A stretch of 64,000 bases of DNA, taken from assembly GCF_963678635.1 (NCBI RefSeq), contig NC_087064.1, forward strand, positions 71,917,465 through 71,981,464, given 5' to 3'. The notes below the pieces were generated by a model. The model was not told the DNA's origin. It worked only from the letters and a program-made list of their open reading frames with translations, and ran no database searches. Of the stretch, positions 33,661 through 46,088 are shown in pieces (within the stretch, counting starts at the first letter, position 1; the number at the start of each line of letters is the position of its first letter). The position numbers and the translations under genes are program-made. Origin of the DNA: Symsagittifera roscoffensis (lineage: Eukaryota; Xenacoelomorpha; Acoela; Convolutidae).

Positions 33661-33841
33661 GGCGGACGCAGAATATTTGCCTGCGACGCAGAATATTTGA
33701 CCAAAACAGCGTGTTTTTAGTGCTTTAGGACAGCTCCGAAAATCAATTTGGCCGACCTAAAAAAAAGGCTGTCAAAATTTTCGAAATTTTTTTGAAAATC
33801 CGCCCCCCCCCCCCCTCGAGAAAATCCTAGATCGGCCCCTG
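33660..33841. mobile_element. Half hAT MITE, inverted
   Basis: Contains GACAGCTCCGAAAATCAATT, TTGGCCGACCT, a C-run and CTCGAGAAAATCCTAGATC, ending GGCCCCTG. This is the inverse of the left end of the complete MITE. The other half is absent at the satellite junction. Confidence 0.8.
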
Positions 33842-35859
33842 ATCGGGAGTGAATGTTTCTAAGTCGTCATTTTGTGAATGTTTCTAAATTTATCCGTAAC
33901 TCGAAAAAGAGATGGAAAGTGTCAGTTAGTGACTTGTTTCAGTTCAAGTTGTTTTAAATCAGTATTCACGCTCTAAACTCTGATTTTGACGCACATTCAA
34001 ATCTAATTTTCAGCACTTGAATAGGGTTCGATCAAATTAAGAGGGCAGGTGGGAAAAGTTAAATTATACTTTTTAGTAAAAATGTCCATCCAATTGCGTT
34101 TTCATAGCCCGGATATTTTCGGGCAACAGTTCCAGCAGCGCGTTTTCTGAGCAATAGAACTGTCCTTGTTATTGCACCACAAGCATAACCGTTTTCCCCC
34201 TTTTGGAGCTAGCAATTACCTTATGTCGAGGTAAAGAGCCAGTTCAAATAAAAATGAAAAGAAAGCAGTCGTTTCACTTATTGAAATTGCTTAAAAGCCG
34301 AATTTTGTTATTGGAAAAATTGTTACTGCAAAATTAATTGCTCGCTAAGCAATTCAAATTATGGATTGCTATAATTTGGACAAAGCAAAAAAAAATATTT
34401 TTTTGTAATTTTTAATTCATTGCAACTTCGCTCATTTGTAGTTCGTAAAACGTCGCTCCAGAGAAAAATTAGATCGATAAACAAAAAATTTGATATGTCT
34501 GTTCAAAGTTGCCATACGAAAACAATGGAACAAAAAATACCAAAAAGCTTTATTTTGCCTCAACATCTATAAGTTCATTCGTTGCTTAGATCACGAATTC
34601 TTGAAAGCAGTTTGCGTTTGAAATTGCAATTAAATTGAACTACCTGCAATTAATGAAAGTATTTTTTGGAGAAAAATTGCAATATTGATTGTTTTCAAAC
34701 TTTAATTTTTTGCTATCTGCAATTAATTTTTAACAACCTCTGCATGCTATGCTGATGCTCATTGATTCTGGGCTTTATGGCTCTTCGGCTGCTGACTTTT
34801 CGGTTTGCTGGCTCTTTGTTTTGCTGTAGTTGACGAGAAATGTTACTATTACCATACCTAATCATCCTTTTTCATCAAGAATTAGTCCAGTATACCGGTG
34901 GATCACTACTCCAATCTTCCCTGGGCTCATTTTCGAGCTTTGGAACATATTTGTAACATCTGAGGTGAGATTTTTTTTTCGAATTCCAATGCAATGACAT
35001 TTTTGCATATAAAATTTACAAGTAGCTCAACCTTAATGAAAACGCTAAAAATTCGAAAAGAAATTTAAAAATCAATGAATAAATTTCTTGTTCTCTGCCA
35101 AAAAACTAAACTCAGCCTAAAGAAATATATTTTTGACAGTTTCCTGCTAAATGGTCTTAAAATCAACTTAACATACTCCCCTCCCCCTAGCAAAAAAATA
35201 ATAATTTGAGGAGATGCTAACTTGGTTCAAGACTGGAAGTTTCAGTCATTCAGAATCCAGTATTTTACATGCAGCGCTTAGCAAACTTCATTCAAACCAA
35301 TTGCTGAAAAGGAAGATCTTACGTTGGTCAAAATTGTTTTAAAACATCAGATCATGTTTTTAATTAGTAAATTTCCTATACTATTACTTTCTTATGAAAA
35401 AATTACCAGATGGTCTGCCCTATTTTGTTTTGCTGTGCAAGAAGCCCAGTAAGATCCACTGTCAAAAATCAGGAAAACATTTGAAAAAAAAAGAAAAACT
35501 ACAAAGAACGAACAAAAAATTTCAAGGTAAGTTTCCCGAAAAAAAAAACATTAAAAAAAATTATTGCCATTTTTTCGTAAATGATAACTGGATTGGGCGA
35601 AAAAGCGGAACGAAAAAAACCAGAAATAATAATAGCCAAAACAGGTTTAAAATATTTGGATTTAGAATAATTTTATTGAACTCATCTGATTTCGTTCCAA
35701 TTAGTCCAAAAACCCAAAATGTCTAGATAGCTTTTTCAAATGGTACTTTTCTAAAACCCGAATCATAAGCATTAGAAAAAAAAAATGAACCTCTGCTGGC
35801 GCTTTCCAGGTTGTTTTCGAGTGGTCGGAACGAAAAATGGATCAAAATCTCATCGTCAC
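33842..35859. other. Non-coding stretch
   Basis: No gene is recognised. The frame at 35394-35726 is Lys/Asn-rich low-complexity sequence without a motif. Confidence 0.5.
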
Positions 35860-36061
35860 TGTTATGGTTGTGTGTTTTATTATAAGACCCTTGACCGTTA
35901 GCATTTATTTAGTTAACAGTCAGTTATGCTTTATACAAAGTTCATTGGACTTCGCGTCACTATTGTTCTCTTTAGACAACAGTCAGTTTGAATTCAACAC
36001 AATTACTTTTATTCGTTTAACTTAGCTTAGTTAGCTTTAGTGTACCATGGGTGTTTGAACA
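35860..36061 (+). repeat. 5' LTR of the decayed gypsy element
   Basis: Aligns along its length with 41457-41659. Shared blocks include ACTTCGCGTCACTA, TGTTCTCT, AGACAACAGTCAGTTT and AATTCAACACAA; both begin TGTT and end GAACA. The copies differ at many positions, which fits an old insertion. Confidence 0.85.
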
Positions 36062-36740
36062 CTTTGCATTATGGCCAAATCATACTATAGAATCACCAAC
36101 CCAATGGACTAAATGGATCGACCGGTTCCACCTGGCTATCATCGCCAAAGAGACCCTGGGCATAGATAACCAGTAAAAACCTTTGGAATCGGAAACGACA
36201 ATTCCTATTTTGGAAGGCGCGCAGGATTGATAAAAGGAAGCACAGAGGAAAGCCAGGGAAACCAGTAACAAAGATGTAATGCGAGTCTACAAAAACGCGA
36301 GGGACAAAAGAATCTTAGAGAAACAAAAATTTGGAGAATGAGGAGAAACAAAGCAGACGAGAAAAAAGGTTCATCCTTTACTTGGCCTTAGGAGCCGAGG
36401 GAAAAGGGTGTTTTCTCAAAAACACCGAAGAGTGAAAGTCTTATCCATTTCCTTCAAAAAATATTTGACCTTCTGGATGCAGCATATGTCAAACCAGCAA
36501 AGATTACGAACGATATAAGTTAATGAGCCAAAAACAGAAGGACAGAGAGTCCTACGAACAATTTTGCGGAGAGTTATCGGATTTAAATATATATTGCGAG
36601 AATAGAAATAGTTCAGAACAGGAATGGATGAGAGATGTATTCATATTCAATATAGAAAATTTCCATCTCCAACGAAGACTTATCGGAAACGCTAAATCCA
36701 GTGGATACAATCAACCAAATATTTATCGATGAGAAAGTAT
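36062..36740 (+). pseudogene. Gag remnant of the decayed gypsy element
   Basis: Frame-shifted pieces: PTQWTKWIDRFHLAIIAKE (36095-36160) corresponds to the PPWQFKIWFEQF region of the young element. LALGAEGKR (about 36380) corresponds to SLGTEGKKR. The 36523-36732 frame carries RESYEQFCGELSD and EWMRDVFIFNI. Several stops separate them. Confidence 0.75.
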
Positions 36741-37133
36741 ATTACAATCATCTCAAACTAACCATCATGACGAGGGCCAACAACAACAAAAGCGGCAGGG
36801 TGTACAAAAATTTTAACACTGTAAGAAACAACCAAGTCTGAAAAAAGAAAGTCAAACACCTGTATGAAACGTGGAAACGCTTTTACCAAAAGATATTTGA
36901 ACGTTTGCCTAGCACAAGAAATAAAATGTAACATTTGAAAATACAAAGGACACTTTGGAACACTCTGTAAATCAAAAGGATGAAAGTCAGTTGTTAATAA
37001 AGTAGAAGACAATGTAAATAATCAAAATTGTCCATTTTCCCCACGGGAATCCCAAGGGAACTCAGAAGAAAATTTTTGTGGAATTATAAATGCCTGGACT
37101 GAAGAGGGAAAGAATGAAAACAATGATTACTCG

Positions 37134-37478
37134 GTGTTAAACATACGAATTATCTACAACGACAATAGCCTCGGAACGAAGGAACTTGTCAATATCGAAT
37201 TAGGTGAGGACGCAATTGTAAATATGAATGTTCCAGTAGATTCAGCTAGTCCAATAGGCTTCCTGAAACAGAGTGTGCTCTATGAGCTAAATACTAGAGA
37301 CCCACAACTGAAAAATCTACCCGTTGAAAAAACTCCGGCCAATGATTTGCAGCTTCAGCAGCAATATATTAAATATGATAGAAAAAATTGTTGTCAGAAT
37401 ACAATCCAACGGATGAATTTCATTAGAAAATCCAATTTTCATCACTACCGGACACGAACGGAACATCTTAGGAAATGA
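37134..37478 (+). pseudogene. Protease remnant of the decayed gypsy element
   Basis: The frame contains NMNVPVDSASPIGFL where the young element has VDTGSPVSFL. The usual Asp-Thr/Ser-Gly has become Asp-Ser-Ala. The flanking sequence is no longer a clear protease. Confidence 0.6.
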
Positions 37479-37567
37479 CAACTTACCCTGAATCGGAATA
37501 GAAAATGCGCAGAAACAACCATTACTCCTAATGAACACCGTATCTTTTCCGGAATCTTGTAAGCCTA

Positions 37568-38700
37568 TTGTCCATTCAAATACAACTCTTAACATGTACA
37601 ATATTTTTAATTATTTTTTTAAACAGGTTAGGAAAACTACAATTGGATAGAAGGATTACACATTTCCACTCTCCGTTTAAAGCAATTCAAATAAAAGGTA
37701 GAATAGCTCATTTGCTTTTACTGGAAACCAAGAAGTTCGAATTGTATAGAATGGAAAGAGAAGGGCACATTGTCAAATTAGATAAAAGCGATGAAGACTG
37801 TTTCATAAACCCAATCGTAATTACAAGCAAAAAAGATGGCGAAAATAAATTAGCTTTAGACTCTAAACCTATCGAAAAAAAATCACGTGAAGCATCCTGG
37901 ACAGCAAAAAACATGGCAGTTAAGTGGGAGAAATGTGCAATCTTTCAAAAAGATTTTGATGAGTGGGGTTCAAGATCTCGCACACCGGAGTAAAACCAAT
38001 GGTTGGGAAATCAGATACAATAAAAAATCTTACCGAAGCCAAAGAGTATTTCAGAATTAAGATCATTTATTGGTTCATTAAACCAGCACATGAAATTCGT
38101 CCCTAACGGGTCAAAACTGAGCTCACCGCTACGTCCTTTTTTAGTCAAAAAGTCAGTATATCATCGGGATTATTCTAAGACGAAAGCTTTCGAAGAACTG
38201 AAAAAATAAATTGTTAATATAACGGAGAACAGTCATTTTGATGATAAAAAAAGGAAATCGAGATTGAAAACAGCCGCTCGCATAACGGTTTAAGAGCTAC
38301 ATTAGAACAACGGGAGGGGGAACTGTAGTTAACAATTCCATTTGCTTGTCGTTTTTTAAACAGCCAAGAAAAGAAATACCCAACAAATAAGCTTCAACTT
38401 TTGGAAGTGGTTTGGGCAACCGAACATTTCAAAAACTTTTTAAACGGCGCAGTTTGAAATGGCAAGGGATCATAAAGCGCAGTTATTGGCGTCAAACGCA
38501 AACCAGAGCAATAAAACGAAGTATAGTAGACTGACCCGATGGTTAAATGGACTCATGCCGTTTAGTTTTAAAATAAAACCTATCCCAGGAAAAAGAATGG
38601 GATTTACCCACTTAATGCCGAGACTAACCATCAAGAAAATCCCTACCAAACTCACATTACGACAACGAATTTGCGGTGGCAACTGTTAAAAAGATTTTAG
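37568..38700 (+). pseudogene. RT and RNase H remnants of the decayed gypsy element
   Basis: The start of RT (GHIVKLDKSDEDCFINPIVI, then LALDSKPI) runs straight into a later part (KWEKCAIFQKDFDEWG), so the catalytic core with the YxDD-type box is gone. RNase H follows as FACRFLNSQEKKYPTNKLQLL (38340-38410) and IPGKRMGFTH (38580-38610), with stops between. Confidence 0.75.
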
Positions 38701-39017
38701 AAAATTTTGCTGTAAATGGTGACTTTGAAAAGAAGAATTGTATAAAGAACGATTTGTTGATTGATAGTCCCTACAACGTGGATGAATAGAGTGTAATATT
38801 ATTACCAGCTTGGATTGCGTAAATCCAATGGTCGGAAAGAACGCAAAGCTGCAACACATTCAACGGTCGTTCTTCGTGAACTTCCCTTATTCTGTCACAG
38901 ACACACAGCGAACAGAACTTGCAATTCTAATCAGTCGCGTTCAAAGTCTCGTACCAGAAGTTGCATTCCATTAAATTTTTCCAATTTTAGTTTCAACCAA
39001 TTTTTCTTTTCAGACAA

Positions 39018-39475
39018 GTGTTACTTTTTGTTTACAATACCTTCAGTATTATCAATTTAAAAAAAAAATTGAATCAAGAAGATAAATCCAAACTTATAGA
39101 GTTTCAAGCTTCAGAAAAGCTCTTAAAGTTATCTCATCAAGCGGAGAATCAAGGAATTTCAATGAAATTCGAGAACGACCTTATGTCCGAAATACATCAG
39201 AAGTTACTTACAAAGTACAAGGTACAGCTAAAATTATATTCATCTCCATTAGTGTTTACGGACCATTGTTCGAACAAGTTCATCAGAATGATGACAGACG
39301 AAGACAAACCATTGTTCATACCACAGACGAAAACAAACCATTGTTCAAACCACAGACGAAGACAAATGATGACAGACGAAGACAAACAATTGACAGACCA
39401 TTGTTCGAACAAATTCAACAGAACGATGACAGAAGAAGACAAACCCTCAAAGACGTAATTCTGGCGTAGGAAGAA
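39018..39475 (+). repeat. Internal minisatellite in the decayed gypsy element
   Basis: Between RNase H and integrase, bases about 39250-39450 repeat the motif GATGACAGACGAAGACAAAC and CCATTGTTCGAACAA in scrambled order, five to six times. The open frame (146 aa) reads through it with TDHCSNKF and MMTDEDK repeats. Confidence 0.8.
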
Positions 39476-39479
39476 GATA

Positions 39480-40900
39480 GACCACTGGATAGATTCGGGG
39501 CGTATTTGAAGACCTTCCAACGGGATGTTCATAAAAAGGAAGAAATATTTTTCAACGATAACAAATTGATCGTACCAGCAGCCCATAGATCTCGTTTCAT
39601 GACACTTTTCCACGAGAGCCATCCAGGACAGTTCGGGATGAAAACACTGGCGGAAAACATTTGATGGGCGCACTTTTACCGAGACAATTATCACCACGGA
39701 AAAAATTGTGCTCTGTGTATAAAAGCTGGTAAGTTCCTTAAAGTCATTCTGGGCTTGAACAAAACGCAGAAATTACCAGATTTATCTGAATCTAACAAAA
39801 AACTAAATATGCAATTCGCAGATTAATTTGACAAAAACTGGGGCAAATCAAAGTTTTTAATTTTATGTATAGATAGGATCACAAAATTTTCCTTGGCTAA
39901 GTAGTAAAAAATACTTCAACTTCTTCGGTACTCACATTTCTGATGGATTACTGCACAACCTAAATGGATTCCCAAAATCAAAAAGAGTAGACCATGGGTC
40001 GTTCTTCCTTTCATATGAATTCAAAAACTTCTGCGAGAAGAATCAAATTAATTTAATTTGATGTACGGTGGAAGATCATAGATCTAACGGAGTTATAGAA
40101 CGTCTTATTTACACAATCAAAGCGAAACTTATGGCACTATCGTTTAACGAACCCAAACGGACTTTAAATGCGGCGATCGATAAAATCAATAGAATGAATT
40201 TGCAGGGAAGAGAAAGAGAAACTCACCAACTAAAAGAAAGGACTGTAAATTAGCGCAAGCAAACCATCGACTCTACGTCGACGAAAAGGAGGAAAACAAA
40301 TATTTCCAACACAAAAGGTTTCTGTTACGCTAATTCAAACCTATCATCGTCATTGGTACACCGTCATAGAAAACTATCTGGGCACTGACTCTGGGGTTAA
40401 CACTAATTCTCAGTCTTTCATTTGTGAAAGTGCATTAGATCATTCAAGACCAAAATTATCTGGCAATTACTCAGCCTTGGACTATTCACCATCAACTCCG
40501 GGCACGAGCGAGAACTCAATCGCTATAAAGAGTTCTCATGAGAAGCCAACAAACTTAGTAACAGAAACTTCTTCATACTGCTCGTCCTGTCCGAGAAGGA
40601 ATCCAGGTCCCCCAAAAAGTTACGGAGAGAGGCGCTTCATCCAGCAAGTGTTACCATTGGTTGCGGCAATAGACGTCGTGGAGTCAGAAGATTAACTGTT
40701 GATTGGATTTTCCTCAAACAACAAATGCCAGGTTTCCAACACGTTCGAGTCCCCCTTGGTATTCTTCACACCTCTTGAGGACATACCAGCAAGTCCAACC
40801 TCAGTGGCCGAGACGACTCAAGGCTAACAATCCAGCACATCCTCAGTGGACCCTAAACTCCGGCGTTATGCTCACCTGCCGAAGAACTCCCATGGGATGA
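39480..40900 (+). pseudogene. Integrase remnant of the decayed gypsy element
   Basis: The HHCC finger is visible as FHESHPGQFGMKTLAENI then CALCIKAGK, with a stop between. The core reads CIDRITKF, DHGSFFLSYEFKNFCEK and NGVIERLIYTIKAKLMAL, keeping a Glu in VIERL. A C-terminal piece has RRNPGPPKSYGERRF (40590-40640), like the end of Pol in such elements. Multiple stops. Confidence 0.75.
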
Positions 40901-41456
40901 TAAAGAAGATGGGGGGTGCAATATTTTGTCATTATTAGGTACAGAATTGAAAGCAGACGCAGATATTTTTTATCAAATTTTCAAGTCAGCAATTTAAACT
41001 CTCGAAAGTTATTCAGATTGAATATGTACCGTTTTTTTAAATTTTTTGGCTTATCCGCATCAATTTGTTAAATTCTGAATATGTTCAATTTCTAATTCTT
41101 AGCAGACATATTAGTTGGTTCTATGTTAACTGAAATTTATTGCAATCGTCACTTTTATTCATTTTTATGATGTTTTTTTTTGTTTGTATTATATTTAAGC
41201 CCAATTGTATTTAGTATTTTTTTTACTTGTCTTCAATAATTTTGATTTTTTTGTAAATATCTGAATCGAATTGTATGTAGCCTGTAAATTTTATCTGATT
41301 TTCATCTCAAATTCTCTTGTAAACTCCATTGGTGCTGAAAGTTGATTTTTTTTGTTTCAAATTTCGGATCCCGTGGGGTGAAGGGAGAATGGAGTTTGTG
41401 TGTGATTTTGGCTACTCAGTAGAAGTGCAGAGACAAACTTTCTGTGCAATGGGGAA

Positions 41457-41659
41457 TGTTGTGATTTTGTGTTTTAACGTAGTAACTTTGACCTCTAGCA
41501 GCTAATTAGTTACCAGTCAGTTGTGCTTTTTACAAAGTCCTTCAGACTTCGCGTCACTACTGTTCTCTGTAGACAACAGTCAGTTTCAATTCAACACAAG
41601 TAGTTTATATTCTTTGAAATTAGCTTATTCAGCTTTAGTATACCAGTGGTATTTGAACA
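41457..41659 (+). repeat. 3' LTR of the decayed gypsy element
   Basis: Pairs with 35860-36061 (see that entry). Confidence 0.85.
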
Positions 41660-42985
41660 AATTTTTTTATTCGCGAAAACACAATAGGTGAACTCACAAA
41701 AAACTCCCGAACTATTGATCTGGGGTACACTTCGTAGTAAATTTGGTACTTGAAATTGAAACAAGAGTAAGTTCTAATTTTTCATCTTCCTGCCATAAAG
41801 ATGTCAAATTAAAAAAAATTAAATCAAACAAAACTGACTTTGAGGACGTAACCTTGAATTTCAAGTACCTCTAAAAACGTCTATGTTTTTTGAACCTTGA
41901 ACATAAATGTTCTGTTTGCCCTCTAACCTTAATAAAAACCTTTGTTCTGAAAAATTCCTTTCGCAGTTCTCAAAAAATGAAACTTTTCGTCTACTTTTTG
42001 TTTCTCAATTCAGTTAAATAAACAATGATGTATTTTAGTAACGTTCGTAAATACGGGTAACGTAGTTCAACTAATGGTTTTTTAAAAAAAGGAATTGTCT
42101 GATTTATTCGTTTTAGAATGACTCAATTTGCCGCTTTAGAAAATACCGAATTGAGAACCCATGGATCATTATCGGTTATGAGGTCATAATATGGTCATTA
42201 TCTATAAAATTACAAAAAGTTTTGAACAATCAAAAATAGATTGTAAAACTAACAAACTTTGTGCTATTGAAACCCATTATAATCGTTTATAAACGTTTGT
42301 AATCAATTTTTTGAGACTTATTCATGAAGTTTGCAATTTTTTTTCAAAGTTAAACCCCCCCCCCCCCCCCCCAGTTCACCCCCCATAAGTTAACCCCCCA
42401 CAAGTTAACCCCCATTCAGTAAAATAATTGACTTTTAGTTTTTAGAATGAAATGGATTTTGATCGATTATAATGGACTAAAATTGGTTTCGATTTTTAAA
42501 AATAACTGATTATCATGGATTATCTTGGCAAAAATAATCGGTTTCAATTGCAAAAATATTGGATTATAATCGATTATAATGGGTTATAATGGATTATTTT
42601 TTTTTCAAAAACAAACAATTATAATGGCAATATAATCAATTTAGTGGTCTGAATTTTACATCTTTAATGATTTATAATGGTTTATTTTTGTGTTAGGAGT
42701 TCCTTATAATCGATTAGAATCCATAGGCGCTCTGTGCAGGATATATCGTGCGCTATTGATCTTGTTTGATTTTTAATGGTCAAAATAGCAACATTCAAAC
42801 CCCTATAACTTTGCAAAAATTGACCGCAGATCCAAAAAATTTTTTAAACTTTGAGCCCTGGGCATCACTTTATCAGATCGTATGAATATTTTTGTTCAAA
42901 AATTGAATCTTCTCTTGTGAAAAAGAAAGAACCCTGAAAACAAAGATTATGACACTTTCTCCAGAAATCGGAACAGTAGAGTTAT
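41660..42985. repeat. Non-coding stretch with poly-C and AATCGATTATAATGG repeats
   Basis: No gene. From about 42140 to 42720 the sequence is built from loose copies of GATTATAATCGATTATAATG, partly palindromic. Bases 42354-42372 are a C-run, followed by three copies of a CCCCCCATAAGTTAA-like unit to 42416. Bases 42725-42975 are a diverged R1 fragment (CCCCTATAACTTTGC). Confidence 0.65.
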
Positions 42986-44347
42986 CAAAACAAAATTGAA
43001 AACTACCAAATGGTGTTTTTGATCTGCACGTCATGAAACTTGTGCCAGTTATTACACATTAGTTTAGTTTTACAAGAAAAATTTATGAACCGAGATATTT
43101 CACAAACCACGCTACGCCTTATTACAAAACGAAAATATTGTGTCGAACAAGCAAGGTTGTTAAATTGTTCAAGTCATGAAGTTTGGTACAGGAAAAAGTG
43201 AACTGAAGTATTAATGGCAATTTGCTGATTTTGATAGCTGTGGGTTACAACTAAACGCTCTGTTTCCGTAATTGATGTCCCGGGTTGACAAAAAAAGCTT
43301 ATCTTACTATTTTCATTTATGAAAAAAATCGTTTATCATATTACTTCATACAACTTCATAGAACAAAAATTAATGTATGAAAATATCAAACTAAGAATTT
43401 TTTCCATACTATGAAATTTTATAACAGGTATTTTTTCTTAAATCTAGAAATAAATTTTAGGCTTTTTTATTAGTATCTTTGTCCCCCAAATTGTATGAAA
43501 AAAGCATTGTATGAAAAATTGCATTAGCTTTTTTTCCCTACTATGAAATTGTATGATAAGCATTTTTTCCATATTATGAAATTATATGACAAGCATTTTT
43601 TCCATACTAAGAAATTGTACGATAAGTATTTTTTTCATACTATGAAATTGTATGACAAGCATTTTTTCCATACTATGAAGTTGTTTGTTAAGCTTGTTAC
43701 GTTGTTGAAACATGGCAAAAAGATTAGAGACAATTAGATTTAAGATCCACCCATAAAACTTGCCATCTCTGAACAATGGAGAAAACCGAGAAAACATTAA
43801 AGGTCGGAACCTCGGCTGCGTTTTCTACTAATGGTGATGAATTTTAATTGATTCCTTAAGTTAGTAATTTCTCTCTGGAAAAAAGGTGATCATACAATTT
43901 TCATATCAAAGTTTTATAACAAGCATTTTTTCGAACAAAAGTTTAAAAAAGATTTTATTATAATGCTCGATATTTCAAACTGCTCGCAATATATCAAATC
44001 TCATATCATACATTTTCGATATGAAAATTATATGATAAGCGTTTTTTGAACAAAAATTAAACAATGATTTTAATAAAATGCTCGAAATTTTAAAATGCTC
44101 TCAATATACCAAATCTCAAAATAAGCTCTTTGACTTTATCTATGATCAGTTTTAAATGATTCCTGAAATTTTTAATATTTCTCTCGAAAAATGTTTGTCA
44201 TGCATTTTTCACATATGAAAATTATATGATAAGCATTTTTTCGACTAACTGTCAAATCATAATTTCGACAGTCAAGTTGCCCTCAATATTCGAAAACTCA
44301 TATTAGTTTCAAATAAACTCACCTAAAACTGATTTTGAACAATTTTT
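42986..44347 (+). repeat. Tandem segmental duplication, copy 1
   Basis: Matches 44352-46088. The part from 43168 to 44347 is identical by eye to 44909-46088 (offset 1741). The first 180 bases match with offset 1366 and a few differences. It lacks the roughly 375 bp present at 44534-44908. Confidence 0.95.
43538..43690 (+). repeat. 33-bp tandem repeat (copy 1)
   Basis: About four and a half units of ATGAAATTGTATGACAAGCA plus TTTTTTCCATACT. By coincidence of unit length it reads as MKLYDKHFFHT repeats. Single diverged units occur nearby, up to 46290. Confidence 0.85.
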
Positions 44348-44351
44348 CAAA

Positions 44352-46088
44352 CAAAACAAAATTGAAAACTACCAAATGGTGTTTTTGATCTGCACGTCAT
44401 GAAACTTGTGCCAGTTATTACACATTAGTTTAGTTTTACAAGAAAAATTTATGAACCGAGATATTTCACAAACCACGCTACGCCTTATTACAAAACGAAA
44501 ATATTGTGTCAAACAAGCCAAGTTGTTAAATTTCAAATCCACAGTTTTGATTGCAAGTGAAGCTTTCTCCGGAATATTTGGGGACGGGAATACTGATCTT
44601 TTTCAATATCTCAAGAAAACTTTGTTGAATTTTGTTTTAAAAAAATATGAAAAGTTCTTGAACAAAAAACAACTACACCGTGAAAATCGGAACAACCACT
44701 ATCAATTTCTAAACAGTTCCTAATTTTTTTTCATTGCATTTCAACCTAATAGGACTGATCATTTACTAGAAAAATGTTTTCCAGAAAATACTGCTGATTT
44801 TGTTTCTTTTTGATTTGACTGATAGAGCAAAGTTAAAGCAAATGTTTTCTGTTTCAAAACAACAGATGCTAGCCATTGCCCCATCTAAATAGTTTGCAGA
44901 TTTTTAAGTTCAAGTCATGAAGTTTGGTACAGGAAAAAGTGAACTGAAGTATTAATGGCAATTTGCTGATTTTGATAGCTGTGGGTTACAACTAAACGCT
45001 CTGTTTCCGTAATTGATGTCCCGGGTTGACAAAAAAAGCTTATCTTACTATTTTCATTTATGAAAAAAATCGTTTATCATATTACTTCATACAACTTCAT
45101 AGAACAAAAATTAATGTATGAAAATATCAAACTAAGAATTTTTTCCATACTATGAAATTTTATAACAGGTATTTTTTCTTAAATCTAGAAATAAATTTTA
45201 GGCTTTTTTATTAGTATCTTTGTCCCCCAAATTGTATGAAAAAAGCATTGTATGAAAAATTGCATTAGCTTTTTTTCCCTACTATGAAATTGTATGATAA
45301 GCATTTTTTCCATATTATGAAATTATATGACAAGCATTTTTTCCATACTAAGAAATTGTACGATAAGTATTTTTTTCATACTATGAAATTGTATGACAAG
45401 CATTTTTTCCATACTATGAAGTTGTTTGTTAAGCTTGTTACGTTGTTGAAACATGGCAAAAAGATTAGAGACAATTAGATTTAAGATCCACCCATAAAAC
45501 TTGCCATCTCTGAACAATGGAGAAAACCGAGAAAACATTAAAGGTCGGAACCTCGGCTGCGTTTTCTACTAATGGTGATGAATTTTAATTGATTCCTTAA
45601 GTTAGTAATTTCTCTCTGGAAAAAAGGTGATCATACAATTTTCATATCAAAGTTTTATAACAAGCATTTTTTCGAACAAAAGTTTAAAAAAGATTTTATT
45701 ATAATGCTCGATATTTCAAACTGCTCGCAATATATCAAATCTCATATCATACATTTTCGATATGAAAATTATATGATAAGCGTTTTTTGAACAAAAATTA
45801 AACAATGATTTTAATAAAATGCTCGAAATTTTAAAATGCTCTCAATATACCAAATCTCAAAATAAGCTCTTTGACTTTATCTATGATCAGTTTTAAATGA
45901 TTCCTGAAATTTTTAATATTTCTCTCGAAAAATGTTTGTCATGCATTTTTCACATATGAAAATTATATGATAAGCATTTTTTCGACTAACTGTCAAATCA
46001 TAATTTCGACAGTCAAGTTGCCCTCAATATTCGAAAACTCATATTAGTTTCAAATAAACTCACCTAAAACTGATTTTGAACAATTTTT
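44352..46088 (+). repeat. Tandem segmental duplication, copy 2
   Basis: Same sequence as copy 1 plus about 375 bp at 44534-44908. The extra part shows no terminal repeat or target duplication, so a deletion in copy 1 is as likely as an insertion here. Confidence 0.95.
45279..45431 (+). repeat. 33-bp tandem repeat (copy 2)
   Basis: Identical to the array at 43538-43690. Confidence 0.85.

Larger units (their letters stand above)
35860..41659 (+). mobile_element. Decayed Ty3/gypsy-type LTR retrotransposon
   Basis: The element is about 5.8 kb, on the plus strand, with diverged LTRs at 35860-36061 and 41457-41659. Between them lie broken pieces in the order Gag, protease, RT, RNase H, integrase. 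The polypurine-like AATGGGGAA (about 41448-41456) directly precedes the 3' LTR. Motifs resemble those of the young element at 2258-9444 (for example GHIVKLDKSDEDCFINPIVI against GHITKLDKCTSDCFIAPIVI), so it is a relative but not a copy. Most of the RT core is deleted and stops are frequent. No target duplication was recognised. Confidence 0.88.

Noticed and set aside
39018-39458. 146-aa frame as a separate gene
   Set aside because: Lies inside the decayed gypsy element between RNase H and integrase and is mostly minisatellite.
42354-42416. C-rich units as an interstitial telomere
   Set aside because: The unit is irregular and does not match TTAGGG-type or other known telomeric repeats.
43543-43737. 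MKLYDKHFFHT repeat protein, present twice
   Set aside because: It is the translation of a 33-bp DNA repeat in a duplicated non-coding segment; no start context, no upstream exon, and single repeat units nearby are out of frame.
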